The notes: generated by a model not told the origin, from the sequence alone. A DNA stretch of 64,000 nt from JAFAXD01 sp963816775 (GCA_963816775.1 CAWFLX010000030.1:62001-126000); one strand, 5' to 3'. Shown: positions 26,185-35,466, counted from the first letter of the stretch. A program made the numbers and translations.

Positions 26185-27696
26185 ATGATCCGGGTTTCCA
26201 TCATTTTCGAACTGGTGCGCGCGCATCCGCGCACGATGTTCTGGCTGATCACGCTGACTCAGGCGGCGCTGTGGTGGCTGATGCCGTCACTGTTCTACGC
26301 GGCGCCGCCGGGCGATTTGCCGTTTGTGCTTGCGATCGGCCACGAATTTCAGCTTGGCAGCTACCTCGGGCCGCCGCTGGCGTTTTGGCTGGCTGAAATC
26401 GCCTACGACATCGGCGGCATGCCGGCCGTGTATTTGCTCTCGCAACTCTGTGTGGTCGCGACTTATTGGGCGGTGTTCGAGCTCGGCTGCGCGACCGTTG
26501 GCGTTGCGCACGCGGTGATTGCCGTGATGCTGATGGTCGGCGTCGTCGCGTTCAGCCTGCCGACGCCGGAATTCGGTCCGCCGGTCCTGGCCATGGCGCT
26601 GACCGCATTGATCATGCTGCATTTCTGGAAGGCCGCCGCGCAGACAAAGCGCCTCTATTGGGCGGCGGTCGGGGTAGAGGCCGGATTGCTGCTGCTCACG
26701 AGCTATGTGGGACTCATTCTTTACGCGACCATCGCCGCGTTCATGCTGATCACGCAGCGCGGGCGCGCGTTGCTGGGCTCGGTCGAGCCCTGGCTTGCGG
26801 GCGTCGTGGTTGTCGTTTTTGGGTTTCCGCATCTGATCTGGCTCGACGCGCAAGGCAGTCTGGTCGCGCCCGTGCTGGATCGCCTGGGCGAGGGGCTTGC
26901 GACCATGCGTCTCGTCGATCGGGCTGGACTGCCGGCGCGCGTTCTTTTCGCCCACGCCGGCCTCATCGTTTTGGTGGCGCTCGCCGCCGGTTGGGGCATC
27001 AAGCCGCCGCAACGCGTCCCGGTGTTCCAGCGCCCGTCCGTGCACCCGTTTGCGCGACACTTCATCTACACGTTTGCAATCGCGCCGCTCGCCATTGCAA
27101 CGCTGCTCGCGCTCGTCTTGGGCGAGCCTGATCCCGTCGGTGGCGTGGCCCCGCTTATTGTTCTGTCCGCGCTCGCCGTCGTGGCCTTTGCGGGAGATAC
27201 GATCAGTGTCAATCGCGACCAGCTGCTTGGAATCGTGTGGGGCGCGATGCTGGTGGCGCCGCCGATCATCGTCGCGCTCGCGATCCTGGTGTTGCCGCCG
27301 ATCACCGGCGCCGAGTTCGCGGTCACGCAGCCCGCCAACGCAATCGGCCGCTATTTCTCAGAGGCGTTTTCGCGCCGCACTGGCAAGGATCTGGAAATCG
27401 CGGCCGGCGAGCCGCGTCTCGCGGCTTTGGTCGCGCTCAAATCGCGGCCGCGCGCGAGCCTCTATCTCGATGCGACGCCGCAACGATCGCCCTGGGTTGA
27501 TGCACGTGACGTGAGCCAAAAGGGTGCCATCGTGGTGTGGAACGCACCTGATACCGCAACCCCGCCGCCGAGTGAGATCAAAGCGCGCTTTCCGGCACTG
27601 ACCCCCGACGTTCCGCGCGCCTTCGATCGCTTCACGCTGACTGGTAAGCCCACGCTGCGGATCGGTTGGGGGATTATCAGGCCAGGCGGACAGTAG
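26185..27696 (+). CDS. Glycosyltransferase family 39-like polytopic membrane protein
   Basis: 503 aa with about ten hydrophobic segments and a soluble C-terminal domain of about 110 residues. The overall plan resembles GT39/ArnT-like lipid-linked sugar transferases. The usual acidic loop after helix 1 is weak here (GDLPFVLAIGHEFQLGSYLGPPLAFWLAE), but the EFQLG-GPPL-W pattern matches bacterial members. The donor, acceptor and activity cannot be assigned. ATG 26185 was preferred over a start at 26131. Confidence 0.7.
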   Translation: MIRVSIIFELVRAHPRTMFWLITLTQAALWWLMPSLFYAAPPGDLPFVLAIGHEFQLGSYLGPPLAFWLAEIAYDIGGMPAVYLLSQLCVVATYWAVFELGCATVGVAHAVIAVMLMVGVVAFSLPTPEFGPPVLAMALTALIMLHFWKAAAQTKRLYWAAVGVEAGLLLLTSYVGLILYATIAAFMLITQRGRALLGSVEPWLAGVVVVVFGFPHLIWLDAQGSLVAPVLDRLGEGLATMRLVDRAGLPARVLFAHAGLIVLVALAAGWGIKPPQRVPVFQRPSVHPFARHFIYTFAIAPLAIATLLALVLGEPDPVGGVAPLIVLSALAVVAFAGDTISVNRDQLLGIVWGAMLVAPPIIVALAILVLPPITGAEFAVTQPANAIGRYFSEAFSRRTGKDLEIAAGEPRLAALVALKSRPRASLYLDATPQRSPWVDARDVSQKGAIVVWNAPDTATPPPSEIKARFPALTPDVPRAFDRFTLTGKPTLRIGWGIIRPGGQ

Positions 27697-27726
27697 ATCC
27701 GCGTCAGGTGCCCGGCCGAGGCGTGC

Positions 27727-27868
27727 CTAGTGCCCCGTTTCCGAAGTTCGTGATACATCGCGGCACCCTCTGACACGAACTTCGGAAACAAAGGGGCACT
27801 AGCAAGAAATTTGATAGCGCATGATCCGGCGAAGTGGCCGCCGGTTCGCCGAAAAGATCATGCGCCAC
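27727..27868. repeat. Composite palindromic repeat, copy 1
   Basis: 142 bp. The first half (27727-27802) is a long imperfect palindrome that starts CTAGTGCCCCG and ends CGGGGCACTAG-like (GGGGCACTAG), with arms CCGAAGTTCGTG and CACGAACTTCGG. The second half (about 27817-27867) is a separate GCGCATGATC...GATCATGCGC palindrome. Nearly identical to 33417-33557, with a few substitutions and one 1-bp indel. No coding capacity. Confidence 0.85.
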
Positions 27869-27927
27869 CTACGCGGCCGGACGCAAAACCGGTGACCACT
27901 TTTGCTGGTCGCGCGCCTGCCGCTTAT

Positions 27928-27981
27928 CGATTTGAAGTTCCTGAACGGGCTTGCGGCAGGTGATGCAGGAACTTCAAATCG
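27928..27981. repeat. 16-bp perfect inverted repeat at the 3' end of the uracil-DNA glycosylase gene
   Basis: CGATTTGAAGTTCCTG (27928-27943) and CAGGAACTTCAAATCG (27966-27981) with a 22-nt loop, followed by GCGGCACTAG. On the minus strand it reads CTAGTGCCGCCGATTTGAAG, the same layout as the other CTAG-type elements. The right arm holds the stop codon of the glycosylase, so the last residues of that protein come from the repeat. It could also act as a terminator. Confidence 0.75.
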
Positions 27982-28837
27982 GCGGCACTAGCGCCTTTTT
28001 GACTGCGAGAAAATCGCGCCACGCATGGCGCTTTTCCAGCGGCGACCGCAGCAAATAGGCCGGATGAAACGTCGCCATCGCGCGGATTTCGCGCTTGCCG
28101 GTGTCGAAGCTCAACCAGCGTCCGCGCGTCCTGCGGATGCCGTCCTTGAACCCGAGCAATGCTTGCGATGAAGGTCCGCCCAGGCACACCAGCACGTCCG
28201 GATCGGCAAGCTCGATCTGGCGCAAAATGAAGGGCAGGCAGATCTGGCTCTCCTGCGGAGTCGGCGTGCGATTGCCGGGCGGACGCCAGGGGATGATGTT
28301 GGCGATGTAGGCCGAGGTACGGTCGAGCCCGATTGCGGCAAGCATCCGGTCAAGCAGTTTTCCTGATCGGCCGACGAACGGCAGCCCGGCCAGGTCTTCG
28401 TCGCGGCCCGGCGCTTCCCCCACGAACATCACGCGCGCTTGCGGGTTGCCGTCGGCAAACACCAGCTGGGTCGCGGTCACCCGCAGCGCGCAGCCCTGGA
28501 AGCCCGTCATGATCGCCCGCAATTCGTCGAGGCTCGCGGCGTTCCTGGCAGCCTCGCGCGCGGCCATCACCGCGGTGTCGGGGGACAGTGGCAAGCTCGC
28601 ACCGGGCGCGTTCGGCGCCGCGGTTCCGGCTGTCGTGGGCTCAGGCTGCCTCACGCGTGATCCGGTCAGCGCGAGCGCGGGCGTTGAGCGTTGCTGAGCG
28701 GCGTCAGTCGCGGAATTCGCCGGGGACTCCTCCGGACCAAAATGATTGGTTGGCTGTTCGCGCAGGACGCCGTCAACGCCGGCCTCAGCGTAGAAGGCGA
28801 GCAATTCGCGCGCGGCTTTGGTGCGGTCCGGGGTCAT
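27974..28837 (-). CDS. Uracil-DNA glycosylase (family 4-like)
   Basis: Base excision repair enzyme, 287 aa. Motif 1 is GEAPGRDED and motif 2 is FHPAYLLRSP, with the PFVGRSGKLLDRML and IIPWRPPGNRTPT segments of the family. The first ~100 residues are a low-complexity Ala/Pro/Thr linker. The FeS region has GFQGCALR where Thermus-type enzymes have C-X2-C, so one of the four cluster cysteines is replaced by Phe; this appears common in alphaproteobacterial members (recalled, not checked). The C-terminal codons and stop lie within a palindromic repeat. Confidence 0.9.
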   Translation of the reverse strand: MTPDRTKAARELLAFYAEAGVDGVLREQPTNHFGPEESPANSATDAAQQRSTPALALTGSRVRQPEPTTAGTAAPNAPGASLPLSPDTAVMAAREAARNAASLDELRAIMTGFQGCALRVTATQLVFADGNPQARVMFVGEAPGRDEDLAGLPFVGRSGKLLDRMLAAIGLDRTSAYIANIIPWRPPGNRTPTPQESQICLPFILRQIELADPDVLVCLGGPSSQALLGFKDGIRRTRGRWLSFDTGKREIRAMATFHPAYLLRSPLEKRHAWRDFLAVKKALVPPI

Positions 28838-28952
28838 GGCGCAAGGTCTGCATCACTCTAGCACGCCCGCACCAGTGTCCCGCTTCCGATTGCCGCCCTG
28901 TGACAAACGTGGAAAAAGCTAGGAGCCGGAACAGCGCGCCCGGAGGGATCGC

Positions 28953-30602
28953 ATGGCCGAACTGCCTGCCCGCGAAGCGATGGAGTTCGACGTCGTCATC
29001 GTCGGCGCCGGTCCGGCCGGGCTGTCCGCTGCCATCCGCCTCAAGCAGCTTTCCCCCGAGAGCTCGATTGTTGTGGTCGAGAAGGGCTCCGAAGTGGGCG
29101 CCCATATCCTGTCCGGCGCGGTGATCGATCCGGTCGGGTTCGATCGTCTGCTTCCCGATTGGCGCAAGGAGGATACGCCGATCAAGACCGCGGTTACCGA
29201 CGACCGCTTCTACATGCTCACCCAGGCTCGGGCATTCCGTTTGCCGAACGTTTTGTTGCCGCCGCTGATGAGCAACCATGGCAACTTCATTGTGTCGCTC
29301 GGTGATGTCTGCCGTTGGCTCGCCGGCAAGGCTGAGGCTCTGGGCGTTGAAATCTATCCGGGGTTTGCGGCGAGCGAAGTGCTGTTCGGACCCAACGGTG
29401 AGGTCCAGGGCATTGCAACCGGTGACATGGGACTAGCCAAGGACGGCGAGCCGAAGGCCTCGTTTGCGCGCGGCATGGAGCTGCGCGGCAAGTACACGCT
29501 GTTAGCGGAAGGCGCGCGCGGCCAGCTCGCCAAAGTGCTGATCGCCCGCTACGGGCTTGACCGCGACCGCGAGCCGCCGAAATTCGGTCTCGGCCTCAAG
29601 GAGGTGTGGCAGGTTGCGCCGGAGCAGCACAAATCCGGCTTGGTGCAGCACACGTTCGGCTGGCCGCTCGACAATCGCACCGGAGGCGGTTCGTTTCTCT
29701 ATCACTACGGCGAAAATCTGGTCTCGGTCGGATTTGTGGTGCATCTCAACTACCAAAATCCGTACTTGGCGCCGTTCGAAGAATTCCAACGGTTCAAGAC
29801 GCATCCGCTGGTGCGTGACACGTTTGCGGGCGGCAAACGGATCGCGTATGGCGCGCGCGCCATTACCGAGGGCGGTTGGCAGTCCGTGCCCAAACTCGCG
29901 TTCCCGGGAGGCGCACTGATCGGTTGCGCGGCGGGCTTCGTCAACGTGCCGCGCATCAAAGGTACCCACAACGCGGTCCTGTCAGGAATGCTCGCTGCCG
30001 AGCACGTCGCAAATGCCCTCGCAGCTGGGCGCGCCAACGACGAGCTTGCGAGCTACGAGGAGGCTTGGCGCGCGTCCGACGTCGGGCGGGATCTCTGGAA
30101 GGTGCGCAACGCCAAGCCGTTGTGGTCGCGTTTCGGTACGCTCTTGGGGATCGGGCTCGGCGGCCTGGACATGTGGAGCAACACGTTCGGGTTCTCGCTC
30201 ATGGGTACGCTGGCGCACGGTAAGCCGGACAGTGCGACCCTAAGGCCAGCCGCGGAGTTCAGTCCGATCAGCTACCCCAAGCCGGACGGCAAGCTTACCT
30301 TCGACCGCCTGTCGTCGGTATTCCTCTCCAACACCAATCACGAAGAGGACCAGCCGGTCCATCTCAAGGTCGCCGACCTAGGTTTGCAGAAGCGCTCCGA
30401 GCACGACGTTTACGCCGGCCCGTCAGCCCGCTATTGCCCAGCCGGCGTTTACGAATGGCTCGAGGAAGGGGCTGGACCGCGGTTTGTGATCAATGCGCAG
30501 AACTGCGTTCACTGCAAAACATGCGATATTAAGGACCCGAACGGCAATATTACGTGGGTCGCCCCGGAAGGCGGGGGTGGACCCAACTACCAGAGCATGT
30601 GA
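28953..30602 (+). CDS. Electron transfer flavoprotein-ubiquinone oxidoreductase
   Basis: Transfers electrons from reduced ETF to ubiquinone, linking fatty acid and amino acid oxidation to the respiratory chain. It is 549 aa with an N-terminal FAD fold (VGAGPAG, about 17-23), a quinone-binding middle region and a C-terminal [4Fe-4S] domain with CPAGVYEW and NCVHCKTCDIKDP. Strong CGGAGGG ribosome site ahead of ATG 28953. The ETF subunits are not in the window. Confidence 0.96.
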   Translation: MAELPAREAMEFDVVIVGAGPAGLSAAIRLKQLSPESSIVVVEKGSEVGAHILSGAVIDPVGFDRLLPDWRKEDTPIKTAVTDDRFYMLTQARAFRLPNVLLPPLMSNHGNFIVSLGDVCRWLAGKAEALGVEIYPGFAASEVLFGPNGEVQGIATGDMGLAKDGEPKASFARGMELRGKYTLLAEGARGQLAKVLIARYGLDRDREPPKFGLGLKEVWQVAPEQHKSGLVQHTFGWPLDNRTGGGSFLYHYGENLVSVGFVVHLNYQNPYLAPFEEFQRFKTHPLVRDTFAGGKRIAYGARAITEGGWQSVPKLAFPGGALIGCAAGFVNVPRIKGTHNAVLSGMLAAEHVANALAAGRANDELASYEEAWRASDVGRDLWKVRNAKPLWSRFGTLLGIGLGGLDMWSNTFGFSLMGTLAHGKPDSATLRPAAEFSPISYPKPDGKLTFDRLSSVFLSNTNHEEDQPVHLKVADLGLQKRSEHDVYAGPSARYCPAGVYEWLEEGAGPRFVINAQNCVHCKTCDIKDPNGNITWVAPEGGGGPNYQSM

Positions 30603-30785
30603 GGCCAAGAAGTGGGGGTTCGGACCGAAAAAGCGTCATTCCGTCAAAATGCCGCCATCCTAAGCGAGTGAAAAGACTGGCCATCCTTGCGAGTGCGGCG
30701 CAAAAAGTCCATTCTGCGCCGAATTGGACTTTAAAGATTCCGCCGGGCTGGGCTTTCGATTCCGCTGGGGGCGGAGTTCGCGATC

Positions 30786-32537
30786 GTGAAAGGGATAAAT
30801 CCGTTGCCATCAACAAGGGCGCTCGGCCTTGCGGCCGCTATCCTCGTTCTGCCGTCGGTCATCTTTGCGCAGGTTCCGACGTCGCAGGAGTTGGCGCGCA
30901 CCACGCCAGCGGGCAACTATCTGGCCGGCCGACAGGCGAATGTATTGCGCGACGCCGCGGCCGCATCGGCTTACTACCTGGCCGCGCTGCGCTCCGACCT
31001 CAAGAATCCCGAACTGCTCGAGCTTGCGTTCTATTCGGCGCTGGCCGAGGGCGACATCGACGAGGCGACAAAGCTCGCGGATCGTCTGCTGACCGTCGAC
31101 AAGACCAACCGGACCGCTCATCTGATCCTGGGGGTTCGCGCCCTCAAATATAAGCAGTACTCGCCAGCCCGCCTGCAATTCAAGCAGGCGGAGCGCGGAC
31201 CGATCACCGATCTGACCGCGACGCTGCTGTCGGCGTGGGCGATGCAAGGCGCCGGCGACACCAACGGGGCGGTGGCGCTGATCGATCATCTCGCCGGCCC
31301 GGACTGGTACGCAATCTTCAAGGATTTCCATGCTGGCCTCATTCTCGATCTGGGCGGCAACAAAAAGGAGGCCGGCAAGCGCTTCGCGCGCGCCTATAAG
31401 CTCGAGCCGACGGCGCTCCGTATTGTCCAGGCGTATGCCAGCTGGCTATCGCGCAACGGCAGCAAGGACCAGGCGCTCAAAGTGCTGCAGGACTTCGACA
31501 AGACGCTGCCCAAACATCCGCTTGTGATCGAGGCGATGAACGAACTCGGCAAGAGCGGCAAGCTGCCGATGCTTGTCGGCAATCCGCAGCTCGGCGGCGC
31601 CGAGGCTCTGTACGGATTGGGTGCGGCGCTCGGTCGGCGCGAGGAGGAGCTCAGCCTCGCCAATCGCGGGCTCGCCTATCTGCAGCTCGCCCTGTTCCTC
31701 GACCCGGTCAACCACCTCGCGCTCTTGTCGCTCGCCGACCTCTATGACGCGATGAAAAAGCCGGAGCTTGCGGTCGCGGTTTACGACCGCGTGCCGGCGG
31801 ACTCGCCGATCAAGCGGCTCGCTGAAATTCAGGCGGCGATCGATCTCGACGCGCTCGAGCGCACCGATGAAGCCAAAAAGCATCTCGAGCAGCTGATCGC
31901 TGCGAACTCCGACAATCTGGAAGCAATTCTTGCGCTCGCCGGGATCCAGCGCGAACGCAAGCAATATGCTGACTGTGCGAATACCTACGGCCGCGCGATC
32001 GCGCAAATCCCGACGCCGGAGCGCTCCAACTGGACCGTGTTCTACTTCCGCGGCATCTGCTACGAGCGCTCCAAGCAGTGGGACAAGGCCGAGGCCGATC
32101 TCAAGAAAGCACTCGAGCTTTATCCCGACCAGCCCCACGTCCTCAATTACCTCGGCTACTCGTGGATTGATCAGGGCCTCAACCTCGACGAGGGGATGCG
32201 GATGATCAAGAAATCGGTCGAGCAGCGTCCGGACGATGGCTACATCGTTGATTCGCTCGGCTGGGCGCACTTCCGCCTCGGGAATTACGATGAAGCTGCC
32301 AAGCAACTCGACCGTGCCGTCGAACTCAAGCCGACGGATCCGACCATCAACGACCATCTCGGCGATGCCTACTGGAAGGTCGGACGAACGCTCGAGGCGA
32401 AGTTCCAGTGGTCGCATGCGCGCGACCTCAAGCCCGATCCGGAAGAGCTCACCAAGATCGAGCAGAAGCTCAAGTCGGGGTTGGCGGAGGAGACGTCCTC
32501 GGCCGATGCAACAAGGAAGCCGGGCGACGGTGGGTGA
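30786..32537 (+). CDS. Tetratricopeptide repeat protein, exported
   Basis: 583 aa. An N-terminal signal peptide (ALGLAAAILVLPSVIFAQ) is followed by about ten TPR-type helical repeats. The clearest are in the C-terminal third (about 405-560: ADLKKALELYPDQPHVLNYLGYSW, AAKQLDRAVELKPTDPTINDHLGDAYW). The overall plan is like alphaproteobacterial exported TPR proteins of envelope or exopolysaccharide assembly; the partner is unknown. It starts at GTG 30786 and its stop overlaps the ispE start (GTGA), indicating translational coupling. Confidence 0.85.
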   Translation: MKGINPLPSTRALGLAAAILVLPSVIFAQVPTSQELARTTPAGNYLAGRQANVLRDAAAASAYYLAALRSDLKNPELLELAFYSALAEGDIDEATKLADRLLTVDKTNRTAHLILGVRALKYKQYSPARLQFKQAERGPITDLTATLLSAWAMQGAGDTNGAVALIDHLAGPDWYAIFKDFHAGLILDLGGNKKEAGKRFARAYKLEPTALRIVQAYASWLSRNGSKDQALKVLQDFDKTLPKHPLVIEAMNELGKSGKLPMLVGNPQLGGAEALYGLGAALGRREEELSLANRGLAYLQLALFLDPVNHLALLSLADLYDAMKKPELAVAVYDRVPADSPIKRLAEIQAAIDLDALERTDEAKKHLEQLIAANSDNLEAILALAGIQRERKQYADCANTYGRAIAQIPTPERSNWTVFYFRGICYERSKQWDKAEADLKKALELYPDQPHVLNYLGYSWIDQGLNLDEGMRMIKKSVEQRPDDGYIVDSLGWAHFRLGNYDEAAKQLDRAVELKPTDPTINDHLGDAYWKVGRTLEAKFQWSHARDLKPDPEELTKIEQKLKSGLAEETSSADATRKPGDGG

Positions 32538-33415
32538 GTGCCGGGCCTGAGCTTGCCGAGGCGGCCTACGCCAAGATCAATCTGACGCTGCGCATCGTGG
32601 GCCGTCGCCCTGACGGCTATCATGCGCTCGAAAGCCTCGTGTGTTTCGCGCGCGTGGGCGATCAATTGACATTGCGACCCGGCGCGGCGCTAGGGCTCGA
32701 CGTGCACGGACAGCGCGCCGACGCCGCGGGGCCCCGCGACCAAAATCTCGTTGTGAAGGCCGCGCGAGCGCTCGCCGAGCGCGTGCGCGGGCTCACGCTC
32801 GGCCACTTCACCTTGCTCAAACGGTTGCCGGCAGGCGCTGGCCTTGGCGGCGGCTCTGCGGACGCGGCAGCGGCGCTGCGCCTGCTCGCGCGCGCCAACG
32901 GTCTATCGCTCGCCGACCCGCGGCTGATGGCGGCTGCGCTGGCAAGCGGTGCCGACGTGCCGGTCTGCGTCGATTCAACGCCGCGCTGGATGCGGGGTCT
33001 CGGGGAAATCCTCTCCGCGCCGCTGCAACTGCCGGAGCTGCAGGCGGTGCTGGTGTTTCCTGGCACCCCGCTCGCCACCAAGGATGTGTTCGCAGGGTTC
33101 CGCGCCGGCGAAGCGAGCCAAGCGCCCGTGTCGACCATGCCGGAATCAAACGGCGAAATCGCGCGCTCAACGCTGCTCGAATGGCTCGCGGGCGAGGGCA
33201 ACGATCTCGAACGTCCTGCTATCGCGCGCCTGCCGTTGATTGGCGATGTGTTGGCCGCATTGCGGGCCCAGCATGGTTGCGAGCTCGCGCGCATGTCGGG
33301 TTCGGGCTCCGCCTGCTTTGCAATTTTTCCCTCACAGCGAAGTGCCGACGCGGCCGCACGTGCGCTGGCCGTCCGGGAGCGCTGGTGGGTCGAGGCGACG
33401 TGCCTCGGCGGGTGA
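32534..33415 (+). CDS. ispE: 4-diphosphocytidyl-2-C-methyl-D-erythritol kinase
   Basis: A GHMP kinase of the MEP isoprenoid pathway, 293 aa. N-terminal EAAYAKINLTLRIVGRRPDGYH, ATP loop PAGAGLGGGSADAAAAL (about 95-111), and C-terminal RMSGSGSACFAIF. The GTG start at 32534 overlaps the TPR gene stop by 4 nt. The polyprenyl diphosphate synthase gene about 0.9 kb away would use the isoprenoid units made by this pathway. Confidence 0.95.
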   Translation: MSAGPELAEAAYAKINLTLRIVGRRPDGYHALESLVCFARVGDQLTLRPGAALGLDVHGQRADAAGPRDQNLVVKAARALAERVRGLTLGHFTLLKRLPAGAGLGGGSADAAAALRLLARANGLSLADPRLMAAALASGADVPVCVDSTPRWMRGLGEILSAPLQLPELQAVLVFPGTPLATKDVFAGFRAGEASQAPVSTMPESNGEIARSTLLEWLAGEGNDLERPAIARLPLIGDVLAALRAQHGCELARMSGSGSACFAIFPSQRSADAAARALAVRERWWVEATCLGG

Positions 33416-33416
33416 C

Positions 33417-33557
33417 CTAGTGCCCCGTTTCCGAAGTTCGTGATACATTGCAGCACCGTCTGACACGAACTTCGGAAACAAAGGGGCACTAGCAAGTATT
33501 TGATAGCGCATGATCCGGCGAAGTGGCCGCCGGTTCGCCGAAAAGATCATGCGCCAC
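33417..33557. repeat. Composite palindromic repeat, copy 2
   Basis: 141 bp, nearly identical to 27727-27868. The CTAG-ended palindrome is at 33417-33492 and the GCGCATGATC...GATCATGCGC palindrome at about 33504-33554. It starts two bases after the ispE stop. The two copies lie 5.7 kb apart, in the same orientation. Confidence 0.85.
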
Positions 33558-33728
33558 GACGTGGTCAAGGCGTACTGCCCAAGTCGCTGGCACTGGTACC
33601 CGCAGCCGGAACGGCAGAACCGAACAACGGTGACTAAGATTGGGGACCACGAAGCACCAGCAATACGCGGACGGATGATCCGCCAAGCGCATCAAACTGG
33701 CCGAGCGACGCAGCAAGGGTTGCGATCA
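33558..33728. other. Non-coding gap downstream of composite repeat
   Basis: 171 bp between the repeat and the small cysteine-containing gene. No gene, hairpin or promoter is convincing here. Frames running through the repeat into this region look non-coding. Confidence 0.4.
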
Positions 33729-33938
33729 ATGGCTGAGAGCCAAAGCTCTGTTGAATTTAGCTGTATCGAATGCGGCCAACGCGCGGAGCTTCATGATGTC
33801 CCTCCAACGCATCTATTGACGATCTTGGGCGGCGTTCCGGGAGAAGTTTGCCGACGCGGACTCAAGGGGCAGGGCATTTCTGCTTGTCCGAGCATGCAAG
33901 AAGCCGAGCACCAAGCGCTCCAGCTATTGCACGGCTAA
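33729..33938 (+). CDS. Small hypothetical protein with a CxxC motif
   Basis: 69 aa from ATG 33729. FSCIECGQRAELHD has one C-X2-C pair and two later cysteines (EVCRRG, SACPS) that could complete a zinc site. No family recognised. The base composition is lower in GC than its neighbours. It is convergent with the zinc-ribbon gene at 33946. The frame extends upstream through a repeat, so the start was set at the first Met outside it. Confidence 0.45.
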   Translation: MAESQSSVEFSCIECGQRAELHDVPPTHLLTILGGVPGEVCRRGLKGQGISACPSMQEAEHQALQLLHG

Positions 33939-33945
33939 TAGGCTA

Positions 33946-34158
33946 TTAGATACCTGCAACGATACTTTCCGAGTGCTCACACATCGGACATTCAAAGGTG
34001 CGTAGTTCGCGCCCGGGACTGTCTGGTGTGATGCGAGCAAGCAGCATCCGCGTGCCACACTTGCGGCAGTCTGGACGCTCGATACGCTTCGATGAGGGGA
34101 GTATTGTCATAACGCGCTCCCTTAAATCAGGCGGGAGCGCTACAGAACTCTCAGCCAC
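33946..34158 (-). CDS. Small zinc-ribbon hypothetical protein
   Basis: 70 aa. C-X2-C at CRKCGTRM and a second C-X2-C at CPMCEHSES, separated by the RTFEC strand, form a probable zinc ribbon. The segment MLLARITPDSPGRELRTFECP resembles many short Bradyrhizobium proteins of unknown role (recalled). A later start at MTILPSS (54 aa) is possible. Its stop and that of the convergent gene share a CTAATA-GGC-TATTAG palindrome at 33935-33949. Confidence 0.65.
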   Translation of the reverse strand: MAESSVALPPDLRERVMTILPSSKRIERPDCRKCGTRMLLARITPDSPGRELRTFECPMCEHSESIVAGI

Positions 34159-34339
34159 CGACGCCTGGGGAGAGTCCTGGCCGGTGATAAGGATACAATG
34201 CGCTTTAATAGAACAAATAGCGAATCATTTGAGTCGGCCACGCCGTACCGATCCGTCCCGCACGACCAGTCGTCAGGCTGAGCAAACTGATCGCGCTTGC
34301 CCTTCAGAAATATCGCAATTCCCTCGCAGGTAATGGGAA

Positions 34340-35350
34340 TCAGTGCGTGCGCGAGATGCAGAACTCCACCGCTTCTTCCAACGCAGCCTTCATGGTGGAG
34401 GCGGGAAACAGTGCAAGCGCATCGGTTGCAATTGCGCCGTAGTGGCGCGCCCGCGACACCGTGTCCTCGAGCGCGCGATGCTTGATCATCAACCCGATCG
34501 CATGATCGAGGTCGGTGTCCGTGGCCTCGCTCTGCTCCAGGGTGCGGCGCCAGAACCTGCGCTCCTCGTCCGACCCGCGGCGGAACGCCAACACCACCGG
34601 GAGGGTGATCTTGCCCTCGCGGAAGTCATCGCCGACGTTCTTGCCGAGCTTCTGCGCCATGCCGCCGTAGTCGAGCGCGTCATCGACGAGCTGGAACGCG
34701 ATGCCGAGGTTCATTCCAAATGAACGGCATGCCGCCTGTTCGGCCTTCGGGCGGCTGGCGACGACGGGCCCGACCTCGCAGGCGGCGGCGAACAGTTCGG
34801 CGGTCTTGGAGCGGATGACGGTGAGATACTCATCCTCGGTGGTGGCGGTGTTCTTCGCCGCCGTGAGCTGCATCACTTCGCCCTCGGCGATCACCGCCGC
34901 CGCGGCCGATAATATTTCGAGCGCGCGCAGCGAGGCGACTTCGACCATCATCTTGAACGCCTGGCCGAGCAAAAAGTCGCCGACGAGCACGCTTGCTTCG
35001 TTCCCCCAAAGCATGCGGGCCGCAAGCTTGCCGCGCCGCATGTCGCTCTCGTCGACCACATCGTCGTGCAGGAGGGTAGCCGTGTGCATGAACTCAACGG
35101 CCGCCGCGAGCTTGATGTGTCCGTCGCCGGAATAACCGGCAAGCTGCGCCATCGCGACCGTCAGCATGGGCCGCAGCCGCTTGCCTCCGGACGCGATGAG
35201 GTGATTAGCTACCTCCGGGATCATCGCCACGTCGGACCCGGTACGCGACAGGATGCAGCCGTTGACCCGTTCCATGTCGGGTGCAACCAGCTTCACCAGC
35301 CTTTCGATGGATTGGCGCTCATGCGGCTCGAACGGAACGACAACGGCCAC
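34340..35350 (-). CDS. ispB: Polyprenyl diphosphate synthase (octaprenyl/decaprenyl type)
   Basis: Builds the long isoprenoid chain of ubiquinone by adding IPP units. First Asp-rich motif DDVVD at residues 96-100 (GTG numbering), second motif DDALD with the preceding QLV, plus GGKRLRP and KTAELFAAA. I chose GTG 35350 because GGAGAAG lies just upstream; a longer start at 35380 is less likely. Length 336 aa is normal. Exact product length (C40-C50) cannot be told from sequence; ubiquinone-10 is usual in this group. Confidence 0.93.
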   Translation of the reverse strand: MAVVVPFEPHERQSIERLVKLVAPDMERVNGCILSRTGSDVAMIPEVANHLIASGGKRLRPMLTVAMAQLAGYSGDGHIKLAAAVEFMHTATLLHDDVVDESDMRRGKLAARMLWGNEASVLVGDFLLGQAFKMMVEVASLRALEILSAAAAVIAEGEVMQLTAAKNTATTEDEYLTVIRSKTAELFAAACEVGPVVASRPKAEQAACRSFGMNLGIAFQLVDDALDYGGMAQKLGKNVGDDFREGKITLPVVLAFRRGSDEERRFWRRTLEQSEATDTDLDHAIGLMIKHRALEDTVSRARHYGAIATDALALFPASTMKAALEEAVEFCISRTH

Positions 35351-35466
35351 GCTACTTCTCCAGACGGGACGCGCGAGCATAGAAACGGTATGCTAGGCGG
35401 GCAAGAGCACGAACATTTCGGCCGCACGACCGGCCTTGCTTGTGGCCGAAAGTCGGAGCCTCCGCA

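Noticed and set aside
33510..33728. Upstream extension of the small CxxC gene through the composite repeat
   Set aside because: The residues come from the repeat and spacer DNA and have no protein-like pattern. The start was set at 33729.
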